Source: Orbilia blumenaviensis (Eukaryota > Ascomycota > Orbiliomycetes > Orbiliales > Orbiliaceae). Taken from it: a stretch of 64,000 bases of DNA. A program made the position numbers and the translations under genes. The DNA lies in NCBI GenBank assembly GCA_036872755.1, contig JAVHNS010000001.1, positions 2,418,001 to 2,482,000 of the forward strand, written 5' to 3'. The notes under the pieces were generated by a model. That model saw only the letters and a list, made by a program, of their open reading frames with translations. It had not been told where the DNA came from and made no database searches. The first letter of the stretch is position 1. Every line of letters begins with the position of its first letter. Positions 47,758-58,523 of the stretch are shown piece after piece.

Positions 47758-48624
47758 TCAATACATACTCCGCGGAGTCTTGGGTAATAGTGGCGGCGTC
47801 CCTCCTTCCAATTCGCCCGGCGTCTGCGGTAATGATATCCCCCCTGCTTCCAGCTCGCGGAGCGGTGTCCCCGCGGCTTCAACTGAAGGTACAGCACTAA
47901 ATGGCCCTGGCTTCACTTCCTCTGCCTTTGGTGGATCAGGTACCGGACCCACCCTTCCCCTCTTTCTCCTTAAATACCACCATATGCCGCCTATTACCGC
48001 TATGACAAGCGCCGAGATCCCGATTCCTATCCCAATCCCCCCGCCTGTACCCAGACCACCACCATCTGAACTCGACGCAGCCGACGTATTAGTCGGTACC
48101 GAACTCGTAGTCTGTCTGCTCGTCTGCAACGTCGTCCTTCTCCCGTCACTAACTTCAGCACCATCCGTCGTCCGCGCCGAATTCGTCGCCGGGTTTTCCG
48201 TCGTCCCAGTGGCCTGCAGTTGAGCGAGATACTCATTACAATAACGCGTGTATACAGACGTTAACCCTGACCCATCTATTTCATAATCTCCATTACAACC
48301 GGCTTTGGCGCAGTCAAAAAGTGAGGCTCGGCCGATGCTCGTGAGCCCTCTTCGGCAGAAACATTCGTCCATGAGTGGGGTGCGGCATCGGAGCCATTCT
48401 GCTATGGACGCTCCTTCCATACATGTTGAGGCGCACGGGCGGAGGCTTGCTAGTGCGGAATCGGAGAATATGGTGACGACGCCGCTGGCTTGTGGTGGTG
48501 CGGAGTTGGTAAATGTATTGGGGGCGGAGATGTCATCTTGGGCGTGTATGGTTGTGGCGGGGATGGTGAGGAGGAGGGAGAGTAGGACGGTTCCGTGTTG
48601 GAACCACGTTCTTAGGTCGTGCAT
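47758..48624 (-). CDS. CFEM-domain single-pass membrane protein, 288 aa
   Basis: Cell-surface protein; CFEM domains are fungal eight-cysteine modules found in haem-uptake, adhesion and virulence-related proteins. A signal peptide is present (LLSLLLTIPATTIHA). The CFEM pattern at about residues 62-130 is complete: RPCASTC, then C after 11 residues, MDECFC, C after 14, C after 4 and C after 18, with an Asp before the fourth Cys as in haem-binding members. A Ser/Thr-rich stalk follows, then one transmembrane helix near residue 205 (GIGISALVIAVIGGIWWYL) with a basic stop-transfer (RRKRGR) and a Pro-rich cytosolic tail. It is a membrane-spanning type, not GPI-anchored. Intronless. Haem binding is inferred only. 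Confidence 0.83.
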   Translation of the reverse strand: MHDLRTWFQHGTVLLSLLLTIPATTIHAQDDISAPNTFTNSAPPQASGVVTIFSDSALASLRPCASTCMEGASIAEWLRCRTPLMDECFCRRGLTSIGRASLFDCAKAGCNGDYEIDGSGLTSVYTRYCNEYLAQLQATGTTENPATNSARTTDGAEVSDGRRTTLQTSRQTTSSVPTNTSAASSSDGGGLGTGGGIGIGIGISALVIAVIGGIWWYLRRKRGRVGPVPDPPKAEEVKPGPFSAVPSVEAAGTPLRELEAGGISLPQTPGELEGGTPPLLPKTPRSMY

Positions 48625-51600
48625 TATATTGTATTATACTGATGTGGTATATTTTATATAGCGACCACCAAACTTTAATTGCTCAGCGCGCTATATGTGG
48701 TGGATATATTGATAATATCGAATCGATACTAGTACTATGTCAGACGGGGGAAAAAAACCCTTAACAAAAGTAGGAGGAATGGACCCTTTAATACAGCGCG
48801 CCAACGAGACCAAGCGCGCCCAGTTTTTAAAAATCTTGACATTCCGTCCATTGGTTGGAAATCCCTCCCATTGGCAGGGAGATTTCCAATTTTTTGGGCG
48901 GGGTGGTGGTGGTGGTGGTGGTGCTAAACAAATGCAAGCAACTAGACTCATGCCGCTAGACCAGACCACACCTTATGCAATGCAGCCGACGACATTTAAT
49001 TTGGAAACCGGATGTTGCCACATCCATACCATCCCGTATCAGCGAGACGGCTGCCGCTTTTCAAAAAAAAAAAATGACTCGAGGAAGGGGGGGCTTCCCG
49101 GCTCTCGATAGCCGATGGTATTGCCGATTTTGTGTCGAAAGCAAGGCTAACAAAAAAAATTGCAAGCTCTTTAGCATTTAAAATGCCAAGTCCAACCGTG
49201 CCTGCGGATGCATATATGCATTTAGTGTGTCACCTGCTTGGGACCTGAATTGTTGTAAGCAGCCTCTTACACTCGAGCGCCTCAACGATGCCAAAAAACA
49301 AAAACCCAAAAGCTCTCAGCGCGCCTGTGGATTCGATCTGATTCGCTTCTTACATTTACATTACACTACATACTCTATCTTTTACACAAGTTATAACGTA
49401 ATTAATTGCGGAGGACTAAGCCCTGCATTACGGATATGTCAAAAGAGCACGGGAGGGAGACGATCGCATAACCTTTTTGGATCCGAGTTCTTATGACTGA
49501 TGAATAGCCGGTGAATATAACTGGTCAGAAATATCCTGTGGTTCACAATCATCAACAACTTTGTTATCTCCGCTGCCCTGTTGAAGGGTGACAGAAGATG
49601 AGTGAAGATGCATAAAATCTTCAGCCTCGGATGCATCAAGAGAAAAAAAAAAAAAAAATGTTTTGTGTTATTAGGCATGATGATGATTCCATCCGGGACC
49701 AATACAACCCCCCTCTCCAGCCACCCAGCCCAATCTCGAACCCGAGCGCCAGAGACACAACAGATAGATGTGTGAAACGGCAACAATCTGAATACTAATC
49801 AAGAAACAAACAATATTTGGTAGTATTATTATTATTATCAACTATAGTAATTTATTATATCAGCCTTGTCCTCGGATGGTCTGCTCGGGTTTGGATTTGT
49901 CAAAGGAAAAAAAAACTACTGACCACTTTCTACCTCTATACTGATGTTTGTAGCCCCAGCTGCAGGACCCTGACAGACCTTCCTTGTTATTTTTTTCGTT
50001 GATCGCCGGCAGGCCCATCCAGCAATATAATTAGAAATTTTTGCAGCTGAAAGCAGGGGTTCCCTCCTTCTCTCTCTCTCTTGTCTCTCTCGCTCTCTTT
50101 TTCATCTAATTGGTGAGCCCTTTACAATAATAGTATATGTCAACTGATACCAAATACCCAATTCTGGGGTGCACATGTATACATATATACATACATACAT
50201 AAATATATATGCAACTGCTGAAGACTAAATTTAAATCCCGTGCGCGCTGCGTGGGGTTTTGCCATCGATACTCCATTGCTGGCTGGAAACTACAGCCTTC
50301 TTTTACTCAATGGTGACATATAAATACTTACCTATGTGTACTGACCTTTGGACCCGCCCGTCCACAGAGTTAAGCTATATGGTACCTACTGACATGCGAC
50401 ATCCAACCAGTATCCATACATACATATTTTAAGTTCTATAACTGTAATTATATTGCAATTGATCAATTGAGCGGAGTTGTAAGTAAGTAAGTAAGCGTCG
50501 TGTCTTTCTTTTCGCTTTCCTTGCTTGCGTTGCGTAATGTTGTAGCCGGCCCAGGCCAGGCCAGGTTCGCCACTTCCAATATATTACACATTGTGTAAGT
50601 GCCGACAGCCCCCCCCCCCACAAGCACGACTTAGTGCTTACCTACTTGAGTGCTTAGTAACTAGAACTGACTTATAGAAAAGCTTATTGGGTATGTACTT
50701 ATATATACCTGTATACCTACCTACATACCTAGGTAAGTATCACCCAGGAAAACAATGCCAGGATACTAACCATCAAAATTGTGTCGTGAAACCGAAATGT
50801 GAGACGGGTGGGCTTCCGTCCGGCCGGCTAGCCTGTAAGCTAAGTATCCAGCAGCAGCAGCAGCAGCAGCGCAAGTGTAAGTTTTTTGCAGGTCAGACCG
50901 GAATGGGGGATTGAATCCATGCGGATGTGTGTATGGTGGGTAATATACCTTAGTATACCTATCATATCTTACTATCGCTATCGCTATCACTATCACTTGA
51001 TTTCGATATGATATATGCTATGATAAATCAATTGCATTGCATGTATGTACCTATCAATTGCAATACCGTTCTAAATACGCACTACCACCATATCAATTAA
51101 TACTGTCTTAATTCCGTATCAATCCCACCCCCGATTTATGATCTAGCACAGTCAGTACCTGTCAACTATACACCCCGGTCTTATTACCATACAACCCTTC
51201 CCTCGCAGCAGTCGGCCCCCCCCCGCCACTTCGTGCATATTCTTAAAAGTGGAGATGTTTATTATTATCATAATCTATAAATACTACAAATTATCGTATT
51301 ACAATAAAAAAAGTGTTCTAGTCTATCTTAAGAGGAATGAGGAATAGGAGGACAATCCGAGGCCTGGCTCATATTGTACGAATTCGAATCGTGGTAAGGA
51401 AAAAAAGAGAAGAAAATGTTGTAAATACAATCGTGAAAGATAAAAATTCGAAAAAAATAAAAAATAAAAAATAATGAAGCTATCTATCCGTGAAGAGAAC
51501 CGCATCGCTTTCCTCCACATTTCTCTGTCCCTCGTGCAATCTGGCAGCCTGGGATGTTTCGAAAAAAAAAGAAGAGTAAGTGCATCAGTGTCATCGTCGA

Positions 51601-52107
51601 CTTGTAACTCGAACTCGACTAAAAAAAAAAAAGAGAACAAATTTAAAAGTGTCGAATTGGGAAAAGATTCCAGGAAAATAAAATTGTACGCAGGTCGTGC
51701 TAACGTAAAAAGGCGGGGAGATGGCTAAAAAAAAATATTGTGGGGTTTAAGAGGGGCGTTGGAATTCATCATGAAAATCGAATAAACTCGTTGCTCATAC
51801 GATTCAGAAAAAAAAGAGAAAGAAAAAAAAGAGATGCTTTTGCGAGGGCGTGGTTGGAATAGAGAGAGTAGTAGAAAACGAAACGGCCGCTCGGAAGAAT
51901 TATAGAAGGACTCCAACCATCCCAAATTCAGTTTTTTTTTTTACAGTTGAATAGAAAAGGAAAAAAGGGAAGGAAATGAAGGAAAGAGTGAGAAAAGAAA
52001 AAAAAGGGAAAAAGAGTAAAAGGCTGTGTCTTAAAAAATCTGCCATTACCTGATATTCGTCTACCGTCTCTTCCTCGTGCTTGCTTGCTATTGTTTCAAC
52101 AAACCCT
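48625..52107. other. Intergenic, about 3.5 kb, no gene supported
   Basis: Contains an imperfect inverted repeat near 48854-48889, a GGT tract (about 48901-48922), a CT-rich stretch (about 50068-50102), a CAG tract (50849-50870), TACCTAGGTA-like palindromes near 50718-50735, and C runs at 50612 and 51218. The last 800 bp are A-rich and are probably the 3' region of FZO1. The frame 48737-49111 (+) crosses the inverted repeat and GGT tract and has no domain. Confidence 0.5.
50849..50870. repeat. CAG trinucleotide repeat
   Basis: Seven CAG units plus one base, intergenic. Confidence 0.9.
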
Positions 52108-54889
52108 CTAATGGTTCGAAGCAGCTTCCAAATCATATCGTCGGACAACGGCTGCGTGCTCACGAGATTCACGCAGAAGGTTTCCGAAGTACTTCACAGC
52201 GACCTCGCACTCGCCCTTCCTCTTCGTAGCCTCTTCCTTCTTGATCTTCAGACCCTCGATGTTCTTCTGGAACCCGCTGCGGAGTTCCTCGGCAGGGAAT
52301 CGGAGCACCTTGCGCACTTCCTTAGAGATACGCTCGGAGTTCTGGTGAACGTAGTCCATCTCTGTCAATTCCCTCTTGATCTTCTTCGCCAGCTTCTTAG
52401 GAATAGCGTTCTGGACATCGCTGATGATCCAGTAAGCAGCAGCACCAACACCGGCGATGATTGCCGGGATGATAAGTCGCTTGGCGTTACGAATACCAAC
52501 TATGTTGGTGGCCTGGATAACACCATCGACCCAGGAGCTAATATTGAACATGCGGGAGCCGGCGACGGAAAGAACGGTAAGAGACATACTCATACCCGCC
52601 ACCTTCTCTTGACGGTCAAAGTCAAAGAAGTCAAAGGCATCAAGCTGAGTCTTGATGTGACGTCCAAGGGCATCCTTCTTCTTCTTAAACATGAAGTCAG
52701 GACGGAAGGTCCTTTCCACGTATTCCTGTTTCAAGTGCATAACTCCGAGGGCGTTGATAGCACCAACACCAGAAACGGTGGACCTACGAGCGGCATTTTC
52801 AGCCTCGGCGACCGCTTTGGTGATGCTCTCCAGCATCGCTCGGCGGGTCTCCTCCGCAAACTGGAAGGAGTTGAAAACTCCACGCCATGGAATCTGATGA
52901 GCTGTACCGACTTCGTCGACGGTTCTCGAGATTTCACGGCGGGAGTTGCGGTAGACGGTATTGCAGGTATCCTCAATTTGTCTGTCGCAGTCCTCCGAAA
53001 CTGCGATTCTAGCCTTCACAGAGTCATCATACTTGGGCATGAGTTGAGCGAGGTCCGATCTCAATGCATCCAATTCCCTACCAGCAACGTTATTGTTGAT
53101 AAGAGCAAGTTGCTCAATATCCTGGAGCAAGTTGAGAAGATAGCTCTTGGCCGGGCCGAGCTTGGAACGAGCGCGCTTATCGAGAACGAAACCTCGGAGG
53201 GAGTTCTCCAAGTTGTCGAAATCGTGGCTCTTACCGGGGTCCTTTCCATCAATAACCGCGTTGGAAGAGACAAAGTGGACGAGATCCTGGCTGTCGTTGA
53301 AAGTCTGTGGTGAGATGTTGGCAATCTGCTCTAGGATCATACGCTGGCATCGGACCTTGTCGCGGATGTTGTCGAAACGATTGACGACGATGAAGAGATA
53401 TGCTTTCTCGTTCGCCGCATTCCACAGAAACTCTTTGGCGGACAGAGTGAAGTGATTTTCTGCGCTGACGACGAAGACAACAACGTCAATCTCTTCCTGT
53501 CGAGCGAAGACAGCTGTAGTCTGAACGGAGTCCATGTTGAGACCGGGAGCATCGATGAGAGCAATATCGACAACTCCGTTCCTGAGAAGACTCTGTTCGA
53601 TCGGCCGGGAGTCCTCGACGTAAATCTTCGCCTGTGAGTATTTGTCGACCATGATGACGATGTCCTCCAGGTCCTTCAATGGTCGGGCTTCGTATGTTCG
53701 CTCGTCATTTCGGTCATATGTCGCGCCCTTGAAGATGGCATGGACTTCTTCGACTCCATTGTTGATCCGGCAATCCAAGACTTCACAGAAAATTTCGGTG
53801 CATGGCTGTTGATCCTCCGGCAATATCTTCTTCCTGAGCAAGGCATTGCAGAATGTCGACTTTCCGGCGTTGAGATCACCGGTGACCAAGACCTTGGATG
53901 CTGTATCTTCAATACGGTCGCGGAGGGAACGTAGGTGCTTGATGGCCTGGGTCAGTTTGTTATCCAGAAGGGAGGCAATGGACTCCTTTTCGAGAGAATG
54001 AACGAGTTCGCTTTGAGACAACGATCCTATCCGGAGGTCGAGCTTGAGGATGTTGAACTCTTGGGCGATCTGCGGAGACATCAATCGGGGTTCCGGTGTT
54101 CCCGATCTGCTGCCACGGGCCGGCTGGCGGTCAAAGGAAGTGAGAGCTCGTCTGGGAGGCGCAAACCTCTCCCTTGGAGACGGACCAGAGGTATCGGGTG
54201 TGAAGAAATCATCGGTCATGGAGGTCTTGCGCCCCATGGGAGACGATTCGGTTCGTTGGACTGCAGGATAGTGGATCGGCCATGTTTGATTCATGTTTTG
54301 GAGGCCCTATTACGCAACATTAGCAATCCATCTCGAACAGATTCAAAGGTATACATTGAAAAAAGAAAAAGAAAAAGAAAATTGAAGTATTTACCTCCAA
54401 AGTATCGATCGTTCTGTAGATAGAGCGGCTCAGGGCAACTCTGTTCTGGTTACTATAGGCTTGTGTGTTAGTATAAATCTCGGAAACATGGAAGAAAGCC
54501 ACGGAAGGCACTTACTAGTGCATCTGCTGGACATGCATATGATGCTGCCGTCTATCGACATCAGCTAGCAAAGGAGAAAAAAGTCAGCAAGACGATCCGA
54601 CTGTAGATATTGAGAAGAAAAAGTCGACGAAACGGTGGGAAGGAAACCTACTGGCGTCTGCACCGGGTGCAGGGAGGGTAATCCTGGGTGGCATAGGTAA
54701 GTCCTCATTGAGTTCCGAAAGCTCGCTGAGGTCGAAGTTTCGGACATCTTCAGAGATAGAACCTCCATAGCCAGAGTCTGAGAAGGCATGTTCGGAGGGT
54801 TCCGCTGATGCTGGAGTTGTAGCAGCTCTGCCAAATGGACGTCGAGCCCCCCTTGAAGAGCTTTCCGCTGGATAGTATCGCTGCGACAT
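52108..54889 (-). CDS. FZO1: Mitofusin Fzo1, mitochondrial outer-membrane fusion GTPase, 847 aa
   Basis: Dynamin-like GTPase that tethers and fuses mitochondrial outer membranes. Exons are 54889-54652, 54564-54516, 54452-54395 and 54306-52108, with introns of 87, 63 and 88 nt; all phases match and each donor is GTA-type. The N-terminal 200 residues are Ser/Pro-rich with a Q/H-rich patch. The GTPase domain follows: G1 GDLNAGKS (about residue 258), G3 DAPG in VVDIALIDAPGLNMD and G4 NRFD. After a helical region come the paired hydrophobic segments near residues 720-755 (LIIPAIIAGVGAAAYWII is the second). The second heptad region contains KKEEATKRKGECEVAVKYFG. Length is close to the 855 residues of yeast Fzo1. 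Confidence 0.95.
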
Positions 54890-56701
54890 TTTTTTTGAGT
54901 GTGTGTGGTGTTGGTGGGTGTTTGATTTCGGTGGGTTTTGACCGGCGGTACAGCGACCGCAAAAGGACGGAAAGGACGGTTATCGGGAAGGGACTAGTCC
55001 GACCTGTCAAAGAGAAACAAGCAGAAGGAAGGGAATGTAGCGATTGGGAGGGAACCAGACAGCCGGGTGGTTATGGAGCGGAGTGGAGTGGAGTGGAGTG
55101 GAGATCGAGGGAGATGAGGAGATGGAGAGATGGAGAGAGAGAAGATAGTGGTAGTAGTGGCGGTAGTAGTGGTGGTAATGGTAGTGGTAGAAGCAGTGGA
55201 GGTTGTCGAGGAGAGGAAGGTAGAGAGAAAATTGGTTCCGGTTGGCTGGTGGGAAGGAGGAAAGGAAGGAAAGAAGAAGAAGAAGAAAAAGAAAAAAGAA
55301 GTTTAAAAAATCAATCAACTAGCAACGTCAGAAACGCTAAAATAAAAAATAAAAAAATATATACGTCTTAGAGAGTACCTACTAGGTAAAGGTAATATCA
55401 TGGATGGTACTGCTGGTTACCAGTAGAGGAATGGGGAGTAGGTATAGCGTATTAATAAGACGGGTCGATCCAGAATTCAATTTTTTTTTTTTTTTTCACG
55501 CTTCCCGAGGCACACTAATATACTATATACCTAATCCCGGCACCAGCAAGCAGCAGCAAGTAATTACATATAACACAGATAGACGAGAATTTTAACCTCT
55601 AGAACGAGAGCGGGGAGAGGAAGAGGAGGTTGGTGGGATACTGACAGAACTGACAGCAACCATGCATCATCCCCCTCGTACATCATACATACATACTAAC
55701 TTAACTACTGCCTACGTATCTATGTAAATTCAAGAAGGAGGAGGGAAAGAAGAGGGGAGTACAGAGGGGAGTACAGAGGAGGGGGGGTACATGTACATTG
55801 ACAGCAGTGATGATGGCGCCACAGCAATGCTCTTCGTGTTCGATGCTTCTGGTGAAGTCCGCCTCTGCTTCGGTTCCTCGACCAATACTTTCCACAGTCG
55901 GTCCATATGATCCCCTTTTTTTCTTCTTTTTTCTCGGTCTACATCGTCTGTTTGTTTTTTTTTGCCTTTGAATTCAATTCTCCTGTATGTACATATGTCG
56001 GTCGGGGAGTTCATGCACATACAACTGGCGGACGCTGATTTGATCCTCTCTGATTTGACGTTCGGGCAGCTACCTACCTATCTGCTACTCTCTTAGCTTA
56101 GCAGACCGGGGAGCTCGGAGGCGGGTGGTTGTCCGCCCCGGGAAAACAAGAGTTAAACAACACAGCAGCCTCCCATCATCATGTGAAGGCGACCTGGAAT
56201 TCCAGCCTCGTATCAGATGTTCCCAGGACACCCCTGCTGTGTACATTTACACAGGTGTTTAGGTAATAAATGGTGCTGTAAAAATAGATGGATGGATGGA
56301 ATGGTCACGAAAGGAACTAGCTAGTTGGTTTGAGGTAAACAAGCTAAAACTCAGGTCATTAGTAATGGATAGGTATATAGATGACCTGGTTGTGATCAAT
56401 AGAGTAATAATAGTAGAGGGTTGGTGGTGGTTGTAGGTTGTGCTGTGCCAAACGCGACCATGCCTGTTCTGATGACGATGCTCTTCTTCCTCTTCCGCCG
56501 CCCGCCCCAAGCTAAGCTAGTCACATTCATTCTTCCTCTCTCTCCCCCCATTCCATCTCCGTTTCATCTCGTCCGCCACAACTCTAGTAACTCGCTAGCT
56601 GTACCTGTAATCGATACCTTGCTGTGTCGCAAATCTCGATCGCCGGTGCTGGTTGATTTCTTGCATTTTTTGGGGTTTTGTTTTTTTTGGTCCTTGCGAT
56701 C
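54890..56701. other. Divergent upstream region of FZO1 and VPS2
   Basis: About 1.8 kb. It shows GGAGT repeats (about 55078-55102), a GGT/AGT-rich stretch (55145-55200), a 16-nt T run (55481-55496) and a duplicated AGGGGAGTACAG unit (55753-55778). No supportable gene. Confidence 0.5.
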
Positions 56702-57841
56702 ATGAATATTGGTAAGTTAAGCTCCCGACTGAGGAAGAGCTTGTCTAGATCCTGATTCTTAGGAGACATGCTAATTGAAGATCGAATCTACAGTGGAATG
56801 GGCATTCGGGAAACGCTTGACGCCGGCAGGTAAGGGAATATTATTATACTACATTTGTATAGCTACCGTATGCTGACTGATATTGTAACGAAACAGAGCG
56901 TCTGCGGAAAGTAAGCCAATCTCACTCAACATAACCCCCCTCCCACTACCGCCGTTGTCGCTGGCATCAACTGCTCGAGAATACCATGCTGACATCGCAC
57001 TCTTCTCTTCTCTCCTATTCAGAACCAACGAGCTCTTGAAAAGGCGCAGAGAGAGTTGGACCGGGAGAGGACCAAACTGGAACAGCAGGAGAAGAAGCTG
57101 ATCCAGGACATCAAGAAGTCCGCCAAGAATGGCCAGATGGGAGCGGCGAAGATCCAGGTACGGCTGCTCCGAACATTTTCATGGCGCCCAAGGACTTATC
57201 TTTTTTCTTCATCTTTTTCTAACCAATCCGCTCCTCCTCTAGGCGAAAGACCTCGTCCGGACTCGAGGGTATGAGTGTTTTCCCCAGATGATCACCCGAC
57301 AATAACGAGATATGGTTGGTTACTTACACTCTAGCGCAGCTACATCACAAGGTTCTACAGAATGCGCACCGAGCTCCAGGCGATATCCCTCCGAATCCAG
57401 ACCGTCCGATCCAACCAACAGATGATGGAATCCATGAAAGGGGCTACCGGCCTACTGCGGACGATGAATGCCACGACAAATCTCCCCGCCTTGCAGAAGA
57501 TCATGATGGATTTCCAGAAGGAGAGCGATATGATGGAGTTCCGGGAAGAGGTCATGTCGGAAGCTATCGATGATGTGAACGGGCTGGAAGACGAAGAAGA
57601 AACAGATGAGGTCCTGAATCAGGTTTTGGACGAGATCGGTGTCGACAGAGAGATGGCGGTACGTTCCTCCTAACTATCGCACCTGCTCCCTACGAAATAC
57701 TAATCAGAGAGACGTATATAGCTCGGAAATACACCCCTGGGCCTGGGAGAACCCGAAGCTCAGAAAGAAGACCGGGTGGCACAGGCAATCGGAGGTGGAG
57801 ACGACGACCTCCAGGCCAGGTTCAATAACCTGGGTAGATAG
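56702..57841 (+). CDS. DID4: ESCRT-III subunit Vps2/Did4 (CHMP2), 7 exons, 219 aa
   Basis: Part of the ESCRT-III filament that forms intralumenal vesicles at endosomes and recruits the ATPase Vps4. Exons are 56702-56711, 56794-56829, 56897-56910, 57023-57157, 57243-57268, 57340-57658 and 57722-57841. Exons 1 and 3 are only 10 and 14 nt; the model is accepted because the joined product begins MNIVEWAFGKRLTPAERLRK, the conserved CHMP2 N-terminus. Exon 6 starts at a CGCAG acceptor, preferred over the TAG five bases upstream because it gives RTRGYITRFYRMRTEL. A basic helical core (KKLIQDIKKSAKNGQMGAAK) and an acidic C-terminal half follow. The end (DDLQARFNNLGR) fits a Vps4-binding MIM1 motif (acidic, L..R...L). 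Confidence 0.94.
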
Positions 57842-58523
57842 TACCCCATCCGAACCTCCGGCGTATAACAGTTCTGAGGCTGCATATACTATACTAAGGC
57901 ATTTTTTGAGGGATTCTGATTGGGGTTCTTGTACTTGTTTGGGCGACAGTACTAAAGTACTATAGTATACTACATGTACTAGCGGGCTGGAGTTCCGGTT
58001 TGCTTTTGCTACTGACCTTTCAGTTGTATTGGTGAAATTATATTATTATATTATAGTGGGAGGGGTTTCCTTTTTTTCTTCTTTCTTTCTTTCTTTCTAT
58101 ATCAGGTGCTACTGTATCATTGTAACTTTACTTGCTGTATACTGGAGACTCCTCTCCTGAGAATGCTCTCCCCCCCCTTTTATCCAGCTACCTAGGTACT
58201 TAGGTATCAACCTCGCAGCTCCGTAACATCATATATCTCATCGAATCATATCAATTGAGGCCAAAGCTAGCCTGAGTAGCTGGGCTGGACTTGTGCAACT
58301 AAGCGAAACGAACGTCATCTTGCGTTCCCGCAACACACAACCTTGCGCGATCTCATCACTCCGCTTCCGTCCCGGCAATCCATCCCATAATAATAATAAT
58401 AAATAATAAGAAAAAATCCCGCGACAACCGCAACTATACACTTCACATGGCCAGACTACACACTTTAGAATTTTAAAAGGGAAAAAAAAAATAACATCGC
58501 CGTACCCACGATCGCTCAATGCG
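57842..58523. other. Intergenic between Vps2 and Vps38-like genes
   Basis: About 0.7 kb; contains a TTTC repeat (about 58076-58097) and a CTACCTAGGTACTTAGGTA palindromic motif (about 58188-58206). No gene seen. Confidence 0.55.

Noticed and set aside
48737..49111. 124-codon plus-strand frame after the CFEM gene
   Set aside because: Runs through an inverted repeat, a GGT tract (poly-Gly) and an A run (poly-Lys); no conserved feature.
52081..53313. 410-codon plus-strand frame opposite FZO1
   Set aside because: It is the antisense of a conserved mitofusin coding exon; no family resemblance of its own.
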